DNA of 22,654 nt, taken from positions 1 through 22,654 of the forward strand of contig DATBDZ010000404.1 of NCBI GenBank assembly GCA_036276235.1, written 5' to 3'. Both the position numbers and the translations under genes were made by a program. Shown in pieces: positions 1 through 6,613 of this stretch (position 1 is the first letter of the stretch; every line of letters starts with the position of its first letter). The notes beneath the pieces were generated by a model, which saw only the letters and a program-made list of their open reading frames with translations, was not told the DNA's origin and did not search any database. This DNA is from JANWHF01 sp036276235 (GTDB lineage Bacteria > Planctomycetota > Phycisphaerae > Tepidisphaerales > Tepidisphaeraceae).

Positions 1-310
1 GATCCCGCTCGGCGTCAAGCGCCTGCTGCCGCGGGTCGATGCCTTGCAGATCAAACAGAACATCCTGGGCGCGGCGGACATCCTGCTCAATCGCACCCCG
101 CCGAACCTGATCGACGGCGGCATTCCGCACCGCCGAGAAGACGTAAGCGACCCGATCGCCCGCCACGCGCCCGCTCACGCGGCACAATCTCGCGAATGCA
201 TCGTGAACCGCATCTTCCGCCTTTGCCGGGCAGCGCGTGATCGACAGCGCCAGCGCGAACAGCGCCCGTCGATGCCGCTCGTAAATGTCCGCAAGCTCCT
301 GATGCGTCAC
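1..310 (-). CDS. ECF-type RNA polymerase sigma factor, N-terminal part (cut by window edge)
   Basis: Reading the minus strand from a GTG at 308-310 gives about 103 codons without a stop up to the window edge. The product begins VTHQELADIYERHRRALFAL and carries a typical sigma-70 region 2. The helix with ITRCPAKAEDAVHDAFARL (about residues 24-42) matches region 2.1-2.2, and VAYVFSAVRNAAVDQVRRG (about 54-72) matches region 2.3-2.4, which melts and recognises the -10 element. The GTG is preceded by AGGTGA at a usable distance, which decides the start. The frame is open further upstream, so a longer form is possible. Region 4 lies outside the window. ECF factors direct RNA polymerase to stress or envelope promoters; the regulon cannot be told, and no anti-sigma gene is visible on the side shown. 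The family call is firm, the start moderately so. Confidence 0.85.
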   Translation of the reverse strand, partial: MTHQELADIYERHRRALFALALSITRCPAKAEDAVHDAFARLCRVSGRVAGDRVAYVFSAVRNAAVDQVRRGAIEQDVRRAQDVLFDLQGIDPRQQALDAERD

Positions 311-450
311 GCCTTCACCTGCCGGCTGCAAGCCGTCAAATGTAACACGCGCGAGCGAACCATTTTTGTTCTGGAAAAATAGTAGCACGGGTTTCCAGTC
401 CGTCGTTGGGTTACCGAGAATGTTGCAACAACGAGCGGCCGCCCTCAGAA

Positions 451-576
451 CCCTCTCCCCTGTACTCAGGGGAGAGGGCAGGGTGAGGGGACCGATGCGT
501 CGATCGGCGAAGTATGCTCACTGGCGCATCGCTGTCCCCTCACCCCAACCCTCTCCCCTGAGTACAGGGGAGAGGG
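451..576. repeat. Inverted repeat pair, CCCTCTCCCC/GGGGAGAGGG family (locus 1)
   Basis: Arms at 451-490 and 535-576 are near-perfect reverse complements. Each arm is itself a hairpin (CCCTCTCCCCTG..CAGGGGAGAGGG) followed by a CAGGGTGAGGGG-type tail. The 44-nt centre is unrelated sequence. The same element recurs at the right edge (22609-22649), and related CCTCC-rich forms lie at 6401-6509 and 14556-14595. It sits between the start of the sigma factor gene and the 3' end of the methyltransferase gene. It probably forms a cruciform or RNA hairpin. The rest of 311-635 shows no gene. Confidence 0.85.
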
Positions 577-635
577 AGAATGATCCATCCTGCTTCACGT
601 CTCTGTGACTTTTTTCGGAACGCGACGTTTTGTGT

Positions 636-1367
636 TTATGCGATCTTGATCTTCAACAACCGAATCGGCGTTGGCCGCGTTGTTACCGGTTGCTCGTTGA
701 TCTCGATCATCCACCCGCGTGGTTTGATCCAATCGATAAACATTCCGCCGGTCGCTCGCCCTGGTTCGCCGAGCAGCACCGATCCGCCGGGGGCGAGATG
801 TCCGCGCCAGAACGGCTCCAGGAATTCCCACTGCGATTTCTCGTAGAGAATGTCAGAGCCGATGATCAGATCAAATTTCTCGCCGAGATGATTGCGCCGC
901 CAATCGAGTTGGCGAGTGCGGACGCGCTTTCGCCATGGGAGTGAATTGAGGCGGGCAAAGAGCAGCGCCGGCTGCTCAAGATCGGCGAAGGTGACGCGCG
1001 CCCCCATTGCCGCGGCCACCGTTCCGGCCAGGCCCATGCCGCACCCCAGGTCGAGCACATTTCCAATGGCGAGCTCCTTATGCCGGATCAGATGCAATCC
1101 GATGCCGGCGGCGCTATCCCACAGCTCCGCCCAATACGGCAGATGCATCAGCTGATCCGCCGCCAGCGGGCCATGCAGGCGCTCCTCCAAATCCACCTTG
1201 GCCGCCACCTGATCGAGCACCAGATCCGGGTTGGCGACTGACGTGAAATCGAACCAAAACGGTCCTATATCAATCAGCCGGCTGACCGTTTCGTAATTGC
1301 GACGAATCCGATGGAGGAGCCGATAGCGAAGGGCGGCGTCGGGGTCGGAGGCGGCTTCGTCGGGCAT
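636..1367 (-). CDS. SAM-dependent methyltransferase, Methyltransf_16/NNMT-like
   Basis: This is a 243-residue class I methyltransferase. It shows PYWAELWDSA (78-87), characteristic of the lysine/nicotinamide methyltransferase-like group, then motif I VLDLGCGMG (104-112) for S-adenosylmethionine binding. The acidic end of strand 2 is FADLEQP (127-133). The post-motif SDILYE (171-176) lies where this group keeps its D-x-x-Y signature. The N-terminal 60 residues are charged and helical and may be a substrate cap. The family methylates lysines or small amines; the substrate here is unknown. A weak GGAA lies about 10 nt before the ATG. The gene stands alone, 325 nt downstream of the sigma factor start on the same strand. 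A small-molecule substrate is as likely as a protein one. Confidence 0.85.
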   Translation of the reverse strand: MPDEAASDPDAALRYRLLHRIRRNYETVSRLIDIGPFWFDFTSVANPDLVLDQVAAKVDLEERLHGPLAADQLMHLPYWAELWDSAAGIGLHLIRHKELAIGNVLDLGCGMGLAGTVAAAMGARVTFADLEQPALLFARLNSLPWRKRVRTRQLDWRRNHLGEKFDLIIGSDILYEKSQWEFLEPFWRGHLAPGGSVLLGEPGRATGGMFIDWIKPRGWMIEINEQPVTTRPTPIRLLKIKIA

Positions 1368-1412
1368 TTCTGAGATTCCGAGCTTTCGATGACGAGACTT
1401 GAGACGGGAACC

Positions 1413-1480
1413 TGAAACGTGAAGACGTGAAACGTGACAGAAGGCGGGTTATCCGTCACGTTTCACGTCTTCACGTTTCA
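1413..1480. repeat. Inverted repeat of the CGTGAAACGTGAAG word family (locus 1)
   Basis: Arms at 1413-1438 and 1455-1480 are perfect 26-bp reverse complements built from the iterated words CGTGAAA and CGTGAAGA. The word pattern continues to about 1520 as partial copies (TTCACGTTTCA, TTTCACGTCTTCACGTTTC). The same family occurs at 18257-18325, about 17 kb away. It lies between the divergent methyltransferase and lipoprotein genes. The rest of 1368-1609 has nothing recognisable except the ribosome-binding site of the next gene. Confidence 0.85.
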
Positions 1481-1609
1481 GATTCACGTTTCAGGCAATC
1501 TTTCACGTCTTCACGTTTCGATCCATTTTCAGGCGATCTTTCCACGCAAGTTAAGCGTGATTTTTCCCCCCATCTACGGTATTTTCAGACCACAGGAGTC
1601 CAACTGCAA

Positions 1610-1891
1610 ATGTCTAATTCGCCATCTCACGCAGCCAAATCACCGATGAGAGGAACACGCAGGGTGTTTCGGGCGTATTTGTCGGGATGTTTGGCGGCAG
1701 CAATGCTTTGCCTTGCCGGCTGCGAAACCGAGATGGAATCCGGTTACAAACCCCGAAGCCTTAATGCAGGTCCGACCCAGCGTAAGGCTTATTATGCCAG
1801 CCCGTTTTCTGCTGAAGCCGAGGCGGGAAAACAGGAAAAGAGTTCCAACGCCGGTGGGCCGGCCCCGCGCCCGCCAGGCGGCGGGTATTGA
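1610..1891 (+). CDS. Small putative lipoprotein
   Basis: This is a 93-residue protein starting at ATG 1610, chosen because AGGAG lies at 1594-1598 and a signal sequence follows. The longer open frame from 1427 runs through repeat DNA and is rejected. The product has a basic N-terminus, a hydrophobic stretch (about 24-36) and a lipobox LAGC with the modifiable Cys near residue 38, so it should be exported and lipid-anchored. The mature part is short, polar and ends in a Pro/Gly-rich tail (PAPRPPGGGY). No enzymatic domain is visible. It precedes the TPR gene by 58 nt on the same strand and may be co-transcribed with it. Confidence 0.7.
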   Translation: MSNSPSHAAKSPMRGTRRVFRAYLSGCLAAAMLCLAGCETEMESGYKPRSLNAGPTQRKAYYASPFSAEAEAGKQEKSSNAGGPAPRPPGGGY

Positions 1892-1949
1892 TATTCTCCT
1901 GTGATTTGTGTGGATTGACTACCCAGCGCAGCCTAAAGTCTCAAAGCTA

Positions 1950-2612
1950 ATGTTGCCCACGCCGATCGATACATGTGAGTTCGTCGCGACGGTTCAACCG
2001 ATGCTCGAGCGGCAAGACGCGCCGGGGCTGACCCATCTGCTGCGCTCGCGCTACTCACGCGATCAGATCGTGGGAATCCTCAACGGGGACGATCTTGACG
2101 CCAGAAAAGTTGCCGCCCTCTCTCTGGCCCTGGTCGGCAGCAAATGCTGCGTGAAGGAGCTGGCCAAGCAACTGACCCATCCCGATCCGGTCGTGAATCA
2201 GATGGCCGAGCATGCGATGTGGTCGATCTGGTTTCGCTGCGGAACATCGGACGCCAATCACGAGCTGTGTCGCGGCACCAAAGCCCTCAATCGCCGCGAG
2301 TTTGATTGTGCCATCAAGCATTTCACGCGAGCCATCGAGCTGGATCCCACCTTCGCCGAAGCCTATAACCAGCGGGCGATTACCAAATTCCTTTGCGAAC
2401 GATACACCGAGGCGATGCAAGATTGCCTGGAGGCGGTCGAGCGGATGCCATGCCACTTCGGCGCCTGGGCGGGAATGGGCCACTGCTATGCCCATGAAGG
2501 GCAGTTGGCGGAAGCAATTAGCTGCTATCAACGCGCGCTTGAGATCAATCCCCATCTAGATGGCGTTCGCCAGGCGATATGCGAATTGTCGCCGAGAGTC
2601 AGTGAATCTTAA
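1950..2612 (+). CDS. HEAT/TPR repeat protein
   Basis: This is a 220-residue protein from ATG 1950 (MLPTPIDTCE). A GTG at 1908 in the same frame would add 14 residues, but neither start has a good ribosome-binding site, so the start is uncertain. Residues about 15-95 form HEAT-like helices (DDLDARKVAALSLALVG, then DPVVNQMAEHAMWSIW). Three tetratricopeptide units follow at about 103-136, 137-170 and 171-204, with signature positions in AIKHFTRAIELDPTFAEAY and AISCYQRALEINP. Both repeat types form protein-protein scaffolds. There is no signal peptide, so it should be cytoplasmic. No catalytic site is seen. Its job is unknown. Confidence 0.85.
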   Translation: MLPTPIDTCEFVATVQPMLERQDAPGLTHLLRSRYSRDQIVGILNGDDLDARKVAALSLALVGSKCCVKELAKQLTHPDPVVNQMAEHAMWSIWFRCGTSDANHELCRGTKALNRREFDCAIKHFTRAIELDPTFAEAYNQRAITKFLCERYTEAMQDCLEAVERMPCHFGAWAGMGHCYAHEGQLAEAISCYQRALEINPHLDGVRQAICELSPRVSES

Positions 2613-2691
2613 CCTTGGGTGGAGCGGACATTCATCCTTGTCTGCCAATCGGTGGGGCAATTCCAATTCAGAATTTCAGAATTCAAGATAA

Positions 2692-2770
2692 CCGTCATGC
2701 TGAGGTACTCCGAAGCATCTGGCCCATTCGCCGATCCAGCCAGATGCTTCGGAGTACCTCAGCATGACGG
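2692..2770. repeat. Perfect 32-bp inverted repeat, GTCATGCTGAGGTACTCCG family (locus 1)
   Basis: Arms 2692-2723 and 2739-2770 are perfect reverse complements over 32 bp with a 15-nt centre. The left arm is identical to that of the copy at 22371-22402. Read in one frame it gives the nonsense peptide MLRYSEASG. I recall this hairpin as common in intergenic regions of environmental bacteria. It lies downstream of the TPR gene and could act as a transcript-end hairpin, but no T-tract follows. The rest of 2613-3052 contains only this and the next repeat. Confidence 0.9.
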
Positions 2771-2902
2771 CTCGCTTCGTGCAAAAATGTGAAGTATGCC
2801 CGTAGCGGCGAAATACTTTCCCGATCATTTCTTGCACATTTGCCGCGATTGTGACGGTTTCACCGATAGACTGAGTGCGTGGACAACGACGATCGATCGT
2901 CC

Positions 2903-3172
2903 GTAGGGTGTGCTTTAGCACCACCCCTTTCAACGACTTCGAGATTAGGACCAATGTGCAGTTTTCCTCGAAGAAAACGATGAACGGTAACGAGCTCGAC
3001 CATTCTTGTGCGGATGCGTTTTCTCCAAGATCCGGCTACAACACGAGCATAAGTGGCTGATATTGCACGATTACCGTCAGTCGAAGTAGTTGAAAGGGGT
3101 GGTGCTTTAGCACACGCTGAGCCGCGCGGGAATCCGCGCGAATCCGCGTGCGATAAAGCGCACCCTACAACA
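2903..3172. repeat. Inverted pair of GTAGGGTGTGCTTTAGCACC elements
   Basis: A left copy at about 2903-2942 and a right copy in opposite orientation at about 3085-3172 share GTGCTTTAGCAC, CACCCCTTTCAAC and the flank ACTTCG. The right copy is longer: between its CACCCC block and its GTAGGGTGCGC end it holds a GCGCGGATT..-type insert of about 45 bp that the left copy lacks. The left copy looks like an internal-deletion form. The right copy lies inside the open frame of the next gene (codons about 11-40). Confidence 0.8.
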
Positions 3173-4195
3173 CATCGTCTATTGCGTGCTCTGCGGCGCC
3201 GCCAAACTCTTATTCGCCTTCTCGAAGCCGGCGGCGTTTCATTGGCGGCCGGCTGTCTCATTTCTCTTCCGATCCTCGCGCACGAAATCTGGCGGCATCA
3301 ATCATCCAGCGCCCTACCGCCGCTCGTTCTGATTGTATTTTCGTTTATCGGAATGACCTGGGCCTGGTCGCGGCGGCCATCACTGCTTGCCGTCGCGGTG
3401 GAAGCCGATCGACAGCTTGGCCTCAAAGAACTGCTGGCGACGTCTCTCCACTGCGGCCATTGCGATCCCGCGTTTGCCGAGTCATTGCGGCAAGAAGCCG
3501 AACGCCGCGCTGCGAAGGTCCGTCCATCTCAAGTCCATCTTGCACGAATGACCTTGCGATCATGGAGCGGCATCGGCTTATTGCTCGCGCTGGTTCTCTC
3601 GTTGAACTTCGCTGCTCACACAAATTCGAGCGGACGCGAAGTTGCATTGAATGAACCGGCGCACTCATCCGGGCAATCGGTAGCGTCGGCACCAGATCGT
3701 CCGCTGGTTGATCTGTCGCTCGACAGCGGCCGCCGCGCCCGCGTGGAGCAGGATCCTGAAGATCCGGACGCGAGCAAATTCGGGCAGCACTCCGCATCGC
3801 CGAACGACGCGGCGACGACCAGGGAATCAATCGCGAATGCCTACCCTCCCCGATCTAACCAACGCTCTTCCGCGGGTGTCGGTAGTGGTATGAGTCGATC
3901 CGACCCTTCACGCGCACACTCCGTCCCCACAACGGACTTAGCACCACACTCTTCCGCAAACCCGGCGGTTCCAACTGGCCAAACCGGATCTGGCTCTGGC
4001 CCCGGCCGCTCGGGCAACGCGGGCGCTAATGCGGACGCTACAGCGTCAGGAGTTGTCGTCGCCCCAAATCTCGCCAAGGCCGCCGACTGGCATTCCGGCG
4101 CCTGGCAAGCGCAGGTCGATCGTGCTCGGCAATCCCTTCAAAACGGCCAGGTCCCGCCCGCTTATCGCGAATTGGTCCGGGAATACTTTCGTTAG
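3053..4195 (+). CDS. Three-span membrane protein with Ser/Pro/Gly-rich linker; N-terminus uncertain
   Basis: The open frame of 380 codons starts at GTG 3053 with no clear ribosome-binding site. Codons about 11-40 are the right copy of the repeat at 3085-3172, so the native protein probably begins near THRLLRALRRRQTLIRLLEA (about residue 40). Only TTG 3182 is available there, so the original start may have been lost. Hydrophobic segments lie at about 61-79, 88-105 and 172-188. Between them AVEADRQLGLKELLATSL resembles the 'VDRRLGLKERLSTAL' motif I recall from planctomycete membrane proteins near MoxR/BatA gene clusters. Residues about 190-345 are low complexity, and the end (PPAYRELVREYFR) is a short conserved-looking helix. 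The function is unknown; the next gene follows after 71 nt. Confidence 0.7.
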   Translation: MADIARLPSVEVVERGGALAHAEPRGNPRESACDKAHPTTHRLLRALRRRQTLIRLLEAGGVSLAAGCLISLPILAHEIWRHQSSSALPPLVLIVFSFIGMTWAWSRRPSLLAVAVEADRQLGLKELLATSLHCGHCDPAFAESLRQEAERRAAKVRPSQVHLARMTLRSWSGIGLLLALVLSLNFAAHTNSSGREVALNEPAHSSGQSVASAPDRPLVDLSLDSGRRARVEQDPEDPDASKFGQHSASPNDAATTRESIANAYPPRSNQRSSAGVGSGMSRSDPSRAHSVPTTDLAPHSSANPAVPTGQTGSGSGPGRSGNAGANADATASGVVVAPNLAKAADWHSGAWQAQVDRARQSLQNGQVPPAYRELVREYFR

Positions 4196-4207
4196 ACACT
4201 TTTGTGG

Positions 4208-4213
4208 TATAAT
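4208..4213 (+). promoter_or_regulatory. Possible -10 element TATAAT upstream of the zinc-ribbon gene
   Basis: A perfect TATAAT, preceded by TTTTGTGG, lies 54 nt before the ATG at 4267 and just after the stop of the upstream gene. No good -35 hexamer is seen at 16-18 nt. It could give the zinc-ribbon gene its own transcript, but chance cannot be excluded. Confidence 0.35.
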
Positions 4214-4266
4214 GGGAAGTCCTGTACCGGGGAAGTTGGGCTACCGCATCGCCTTGGGTCATTGAT

Positions 4267-5796
4267 ATGCGCGACGTATTCTTCGATGAGCTGCCAAGCC
4301 AATCCCCTGCCGATGATGATCCGGCGGCGGCGTACATCCGCGAGAGCCTCGACGGGCAATTCGTCTGCCCCTTCTGCGGCGTGGTCAATTCCTCCTCAGA
4401 GGGATTGTGCGTGCGCTGCTCGATGGAGAACACGCCCGCCTCCCGCAAGGCGACCCGCCTGCGCATCGGACCTTGGTATGTTTATCAGCATCGCAACCCC
4501 GCCGCCCCGGGGATGAAATTTGAGACGCTGCTGGCGTTCGTCAAAAATGAAAAGGTGAAGCCGCGCTCGATCGTGCGCGGGCCGACGACCGGCCAGCTCT
4601 GGCGATTTGCCGCGCACGTGAAAGGCCTCAGCCGCCATTTCGGCGTCTGCTACAGTTGCGGCGGCTCGATTGATGCGACGGCGAATCTCTGCCCGCATTG
4701 CAACAAGCTGCAGGAGCCTCCGCCGAATCCGGATGTGCTGATGGAAGGCTCCGAATCGCAAGCGCCGCCAAAAGCTGCGATTGTTCCCCCGCATCCACGG
4801 CCGGCAAATCCGCAGCAATCTGCTGCCAAACCAGTTCCTGTTCCGCAGACTCCCGCGCGCCCCGCCGCGCAGCCCGCGGCCCGCCACACGGCGATCCCGC
4901 AACCTGCCGCGAAACTCAAACAAAAACCCAAGGCAATGCCCGCGGCACTGGCGCCGCTCGTCAAGGGGCCGCCGGGTGAATCGCGCGAGGCATTTGAAGA
5001 CAAATTGATTGCGTCCGAGGATCGTGGCGCGATCGCAGATGAGCCGCGGGTCGGCAGCGCGCCGGTCGCACATTTCCGCAAGCAGCCGATTTCCGAGGAT
5101 TTCCTCAGCGCCCGCGAATTGGCGACGGCGTTCAATCTCGGCTTCACGGGCGAGGCAGTCGCGGCTGGTTCGCCGCGCCACAACGGACGCCGGCAGAAGC
5201 GGCGAACCCGCCGGCGCGTGCTCGCGCTGCTGCTGATCGCCGCGATCCTGGCGTCATTCGCCAGCCCGGTCGTCCGTCAAAATACCGCGCAATGGGGAAC
5301 GCTGGCGTGGACCAAAGCCCAGCCGCTGATTGCCAAGCTAACGACAAGCACCCCCAAACCCGCGGCTCCGATTGCCACAGGCGACAAGCCCCCGGTCAAG
5401 ATCGTAGCCGTCGTCCAGCAGCCGTCGCCCGCGATCGAGAAACCGACGAAGACGCCGGACGTGCAGCCCGTGAAGGCCACGCAACCTGACTCGCCGCCGC
5501 TGGTTGCTAAAGCCCCGGCAAGTCACAACGAGCCGTTGGCTACCACCGAACCATCCCCCGCCACCGTTCCCGCCGCGCAACCGCCCGAGCATGTGGTGGC
5601 CGCCGCCCCGCCGGACAAAGACGCCTCCGAAAAAGCCCGATCGCTTTACAGCCAGGCGATCGACGCCGAGCAGCGCGTCGATTTTTCCACGGCAATCGCC
5701 TGCTACGAGCAAATCAAAAAGCTCCCCCGAGATGTCTGGCAAACCGATCTGGATGTACGCCTGGGCATCGCCCGTAAACTGGCGGAATTGAAGTAG
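4267..5796 (+). CDS. Zinc-ribbon / GYF-like / zinc-ribbon membrane protein with C-terminal TPR-like region
   Basis: This is a 509-residue protein. A four-cysteine knuckle (CPFC 34-37, CVRC 48-51) and a second one (CYSC 128-131, CPHC 142-145) bracket a region at about 66-122 (IGPWYVYQ..GMKFETLLAFVKNEKVKPRSIV..W). That region matches the layout of GYF_2-like domains, where a GPW-Y start is followed by a helix and a terminal Trp. A long Pro/Ala/Lys-rich linker (about 150-310) leads to one basic-flanked transmembrane helix (about 318-336). A second Pro-rich, presumably extracytoplasmic, linker ends in a helical TPR-like repeat (ARSLYSQAIDAEQRVDFSTAIACYEQIKKL). The zinc ribbons would be cytoplasmic. 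The architecture suggests a sensor or scaffold linking cytoplasm and periplasm; no catalytic domain is visible. Antisense frames here are GC-rich shadows. Confidence 0.85.
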   Translation: MRDVFFDELPSQSPADDDPAAAYIRESLDGQFVCPFCGVVNSSSEGLCVRCSMENTPASRKATRLRIGPWYVYQHRNPAAPGMKFETLLAFVKNEKVKPRSIVRGPTTGQLWRFAAHVKGLSRHFGVCYSCGGSIDATANLCPHCNKLQEPPPNPDVLMEGSESQAPPKAAIVPPHPRPANPQQSAAKPVPVPQTPARPAAQPAARHTAIPQPAAKLKQKPKAMPAALAPLVKGPPGESREAFEDKLIASEDRGAIADEPRVGSAPVAHFRKQPISEDFLSARELATAFNLGFTGEAVAAGSPRHNGRRQKRRTRRRVLALLLIAAILASFASPVVRQNTAQWGTLAWTKAQPLIAKLTTSTPKPAAPIATGDKPPVKIVAVVQQPSPAIEKPTKTPDVQPVKATQPDSPPLVAKAPASHNEPLATTEPSPATVPAAQPPEHVVAAAPPDKDASEKARSLYSQAIDAEQRVDFSTAIACYEQIKKLPRDVWQTDLDVRLGIARKLAELK

Positions 5797-5806
5797 CCAA
5801 ATGAGT

Positions 5807-5991
5807 TTCAGGTTTCGGGTTTCAGGTTTCGGATGGGGATCATACAGAGTTTCCAGTTTCGGGTTTCAGGTTTCAGGTTAGGCTCCCTCCGTGCCTAAGT
5901 GCCATCGTGTAAATGCACTTCGGGTTTCGGGTGAAAATCGAAACGCGACTCTTTCTAACCTGAAACTTGAAACCCGAAACTGGAAACTCTG
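5807..5991. repeat. Inverted repeat of the GAAACCTGAAAC word family (locus 1)
   Basis: Arms at 5845-5881 and 5955-5991 are reverse complements over 37 bp with one mismatch. Each arm is an iteration of the word GTTTC(A/G)G / C(T/C)GAAAC. Extra copies of the word precede the left arm (5807-5832). Related loci are at 12914-13056, 13727-13746 and 22132-22229. It fills the 226-nt gap between the convergent zinc-ribbon and CxxCxxCC genes; no other feature is seen there. Confidence 0.85.
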
Positions 5992-5997
5992 TTTTCC

Positions 5998-6036
5998 CCT
6001 TCGTGCCTTCGTCCCTTCGTCCCTACGTGCCTCCGC
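5998..6036. repeat. 8-bp tandem repeat (CGTGCCTT/CGTCCCTT), locus 1
   Basis: About five diverged copies of an 8-bp unit (CGTGCCTT, CGTCCCTT, CGTCCCTA, CGTGCCTC) run head to tail. The stop codon and last few codons of the minus-strand CxxCxxCC gene (end 6023) lie inside it. A longer array of the same unit is at 6547-6606. Confidence 0.75.
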
Positions 6037-6373
6037 CGCCCAACAACCTCACCCTCGTCTCCAAACACAACTCCCGTCCCACCTCATACTCGCGGCAGAC
6101 ATTGGGCCGATCCTCATGATGAATACACTTGCGCGTCGAAGCATCCCACCAGATGCAAGGCCGCTTCTGCGCAGTGAGTTCATCCTCAATCAGCCGCGCG
6201 GCATACACCTCGCGCTGCAGCTCCCGTGGAATGAAATCAATCTCATCCAAATAAGGCGGCACACTCACTTCCGTACAACAAACGCCGCACCCCTCGCAGC
6301 TTGTAACAGGCGATGAACCCGCGACAGGTAACTCAATCTTCGTCTTTGGAACATCCATAGCTTTGCCAGACAT
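6023..6373 (-). CDS. YkgJ family CxxCxxCC cysteine cluster protein
   Basis: This is a 116-residue protein with the family signature CEGCGVCC (Cys 26, 29, 32, 33) followed by single cysteines at about 73, 83, 93 and 103. The stretch RPCIWWDASTRKCIHHEDRPNVCREYEVG is diagnostic for the YkgJ/UPF0153 family (PF03692). The eight cysteines are believed to bind a metal or an iron-sulphur cluster; the biochemical role of the family is not settled. The ATG at 6373 is preceded by AGGGGA, supporting this start. The last residues (GGGGT and stop) are encoded by the tandem repeat at 5998-6036, so the native C-terminus may have been replaced. Confidence 0.85.
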   Translation of the reverse strand: MSGKAMDVPKTKIELPVAGSSPVTSCEGCGVCCTEVSVPPYLDEIDFIPRELQREVYAARLIEDELTAQKRPCIWWDASTRKCIHHEDRPNVCREYEVGRELCLETRVRLLGGGGT

Positions 6374-6400
6374 TATCCCCTGCTCGGGTACGAAGTCTTA

Positions 6401-6509
6401 TTCCCTCCTCCGGTACTCCGGGGGAGGGTTAGGGTGGGGGTTTCTTGCGAGCAGCGCCAGTTCCACACAACCCCCACCCCAGCCCTCCCCCGGAGTACCG
6501 GAGGAGGGA
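6401..6509. repeat. Inverted repeat, CCCTCCTCCGG/CCGGAGGAGGG family (locus 2)
   Basis: Arms 6401-6440 and 6471-6509 are reverse complements with few mismatches. Each arm is itself palindromic (CCCTCC..CCGGTACTCCGG..GGAGGG) and has a TTAGGGTGGGGG-type tail. It is a sequence variant of the repeats at 451-576, 14556-14595 and 22609-22649. Confidence 0.85.
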
Positions 6510-6546
6510 GAAGAGAACGCCGTCGCTTCAATTAATTTCCCCATCC

Positions 6547-6606
6547 CTTCGTGCCTCCGTCCCTTCGTGCCTCCGTGCCTCCGTGCCTTCGTGCCTTCGT
6601 GCCTCC
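6547..6606. repeat. 8-bp tandem repeat (CGTGCCTC/CGTGCCTT), locus 2
   Basis: At least seven head-to-tail copies of an 8-bp unit alternate between CGTGCCTC, CGTGCCTT and CGTCCCTT. Read on the minus strand in two frames it gives the low-complexity peptide EARRHEGTEARR, a pattern I know from spurious open frames in many genomes. It ends 8 nt before the stop of the metallophosphoesterase gene. Confidence 0.85.
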
Positions 6607-6613
6607 AGAAGAA

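Noticed and set aside
44..382. 112-codon plus-strand frame at the left edge
   Set aside because: It is the antisense of the ECF sigma factor, which has clear region 2 motifs on the minus strand.
1427..1609. N-terminal extension of the lipoprotein frame
   Set aside because: It is encoded by CGTGAAACGTGAAG repeats; the ribosome-binding site and signal sequence place the start at 1610.
2676..2954. Minus-strand frame with the peptide VMLRYSEASG; a similar plus-strand frame at 22307-22528
   Set aside because: Both peptides come from the GTCATGCTGAGG inverted repeat and occur at unrelated positions; they are repeat translations.
5807..6606. Dense direct and inverted repeats considered as a CRISPR array
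   Set aside because: Units are contiguous or inverted with no unique spacers of constant length, and no cas gene is near.
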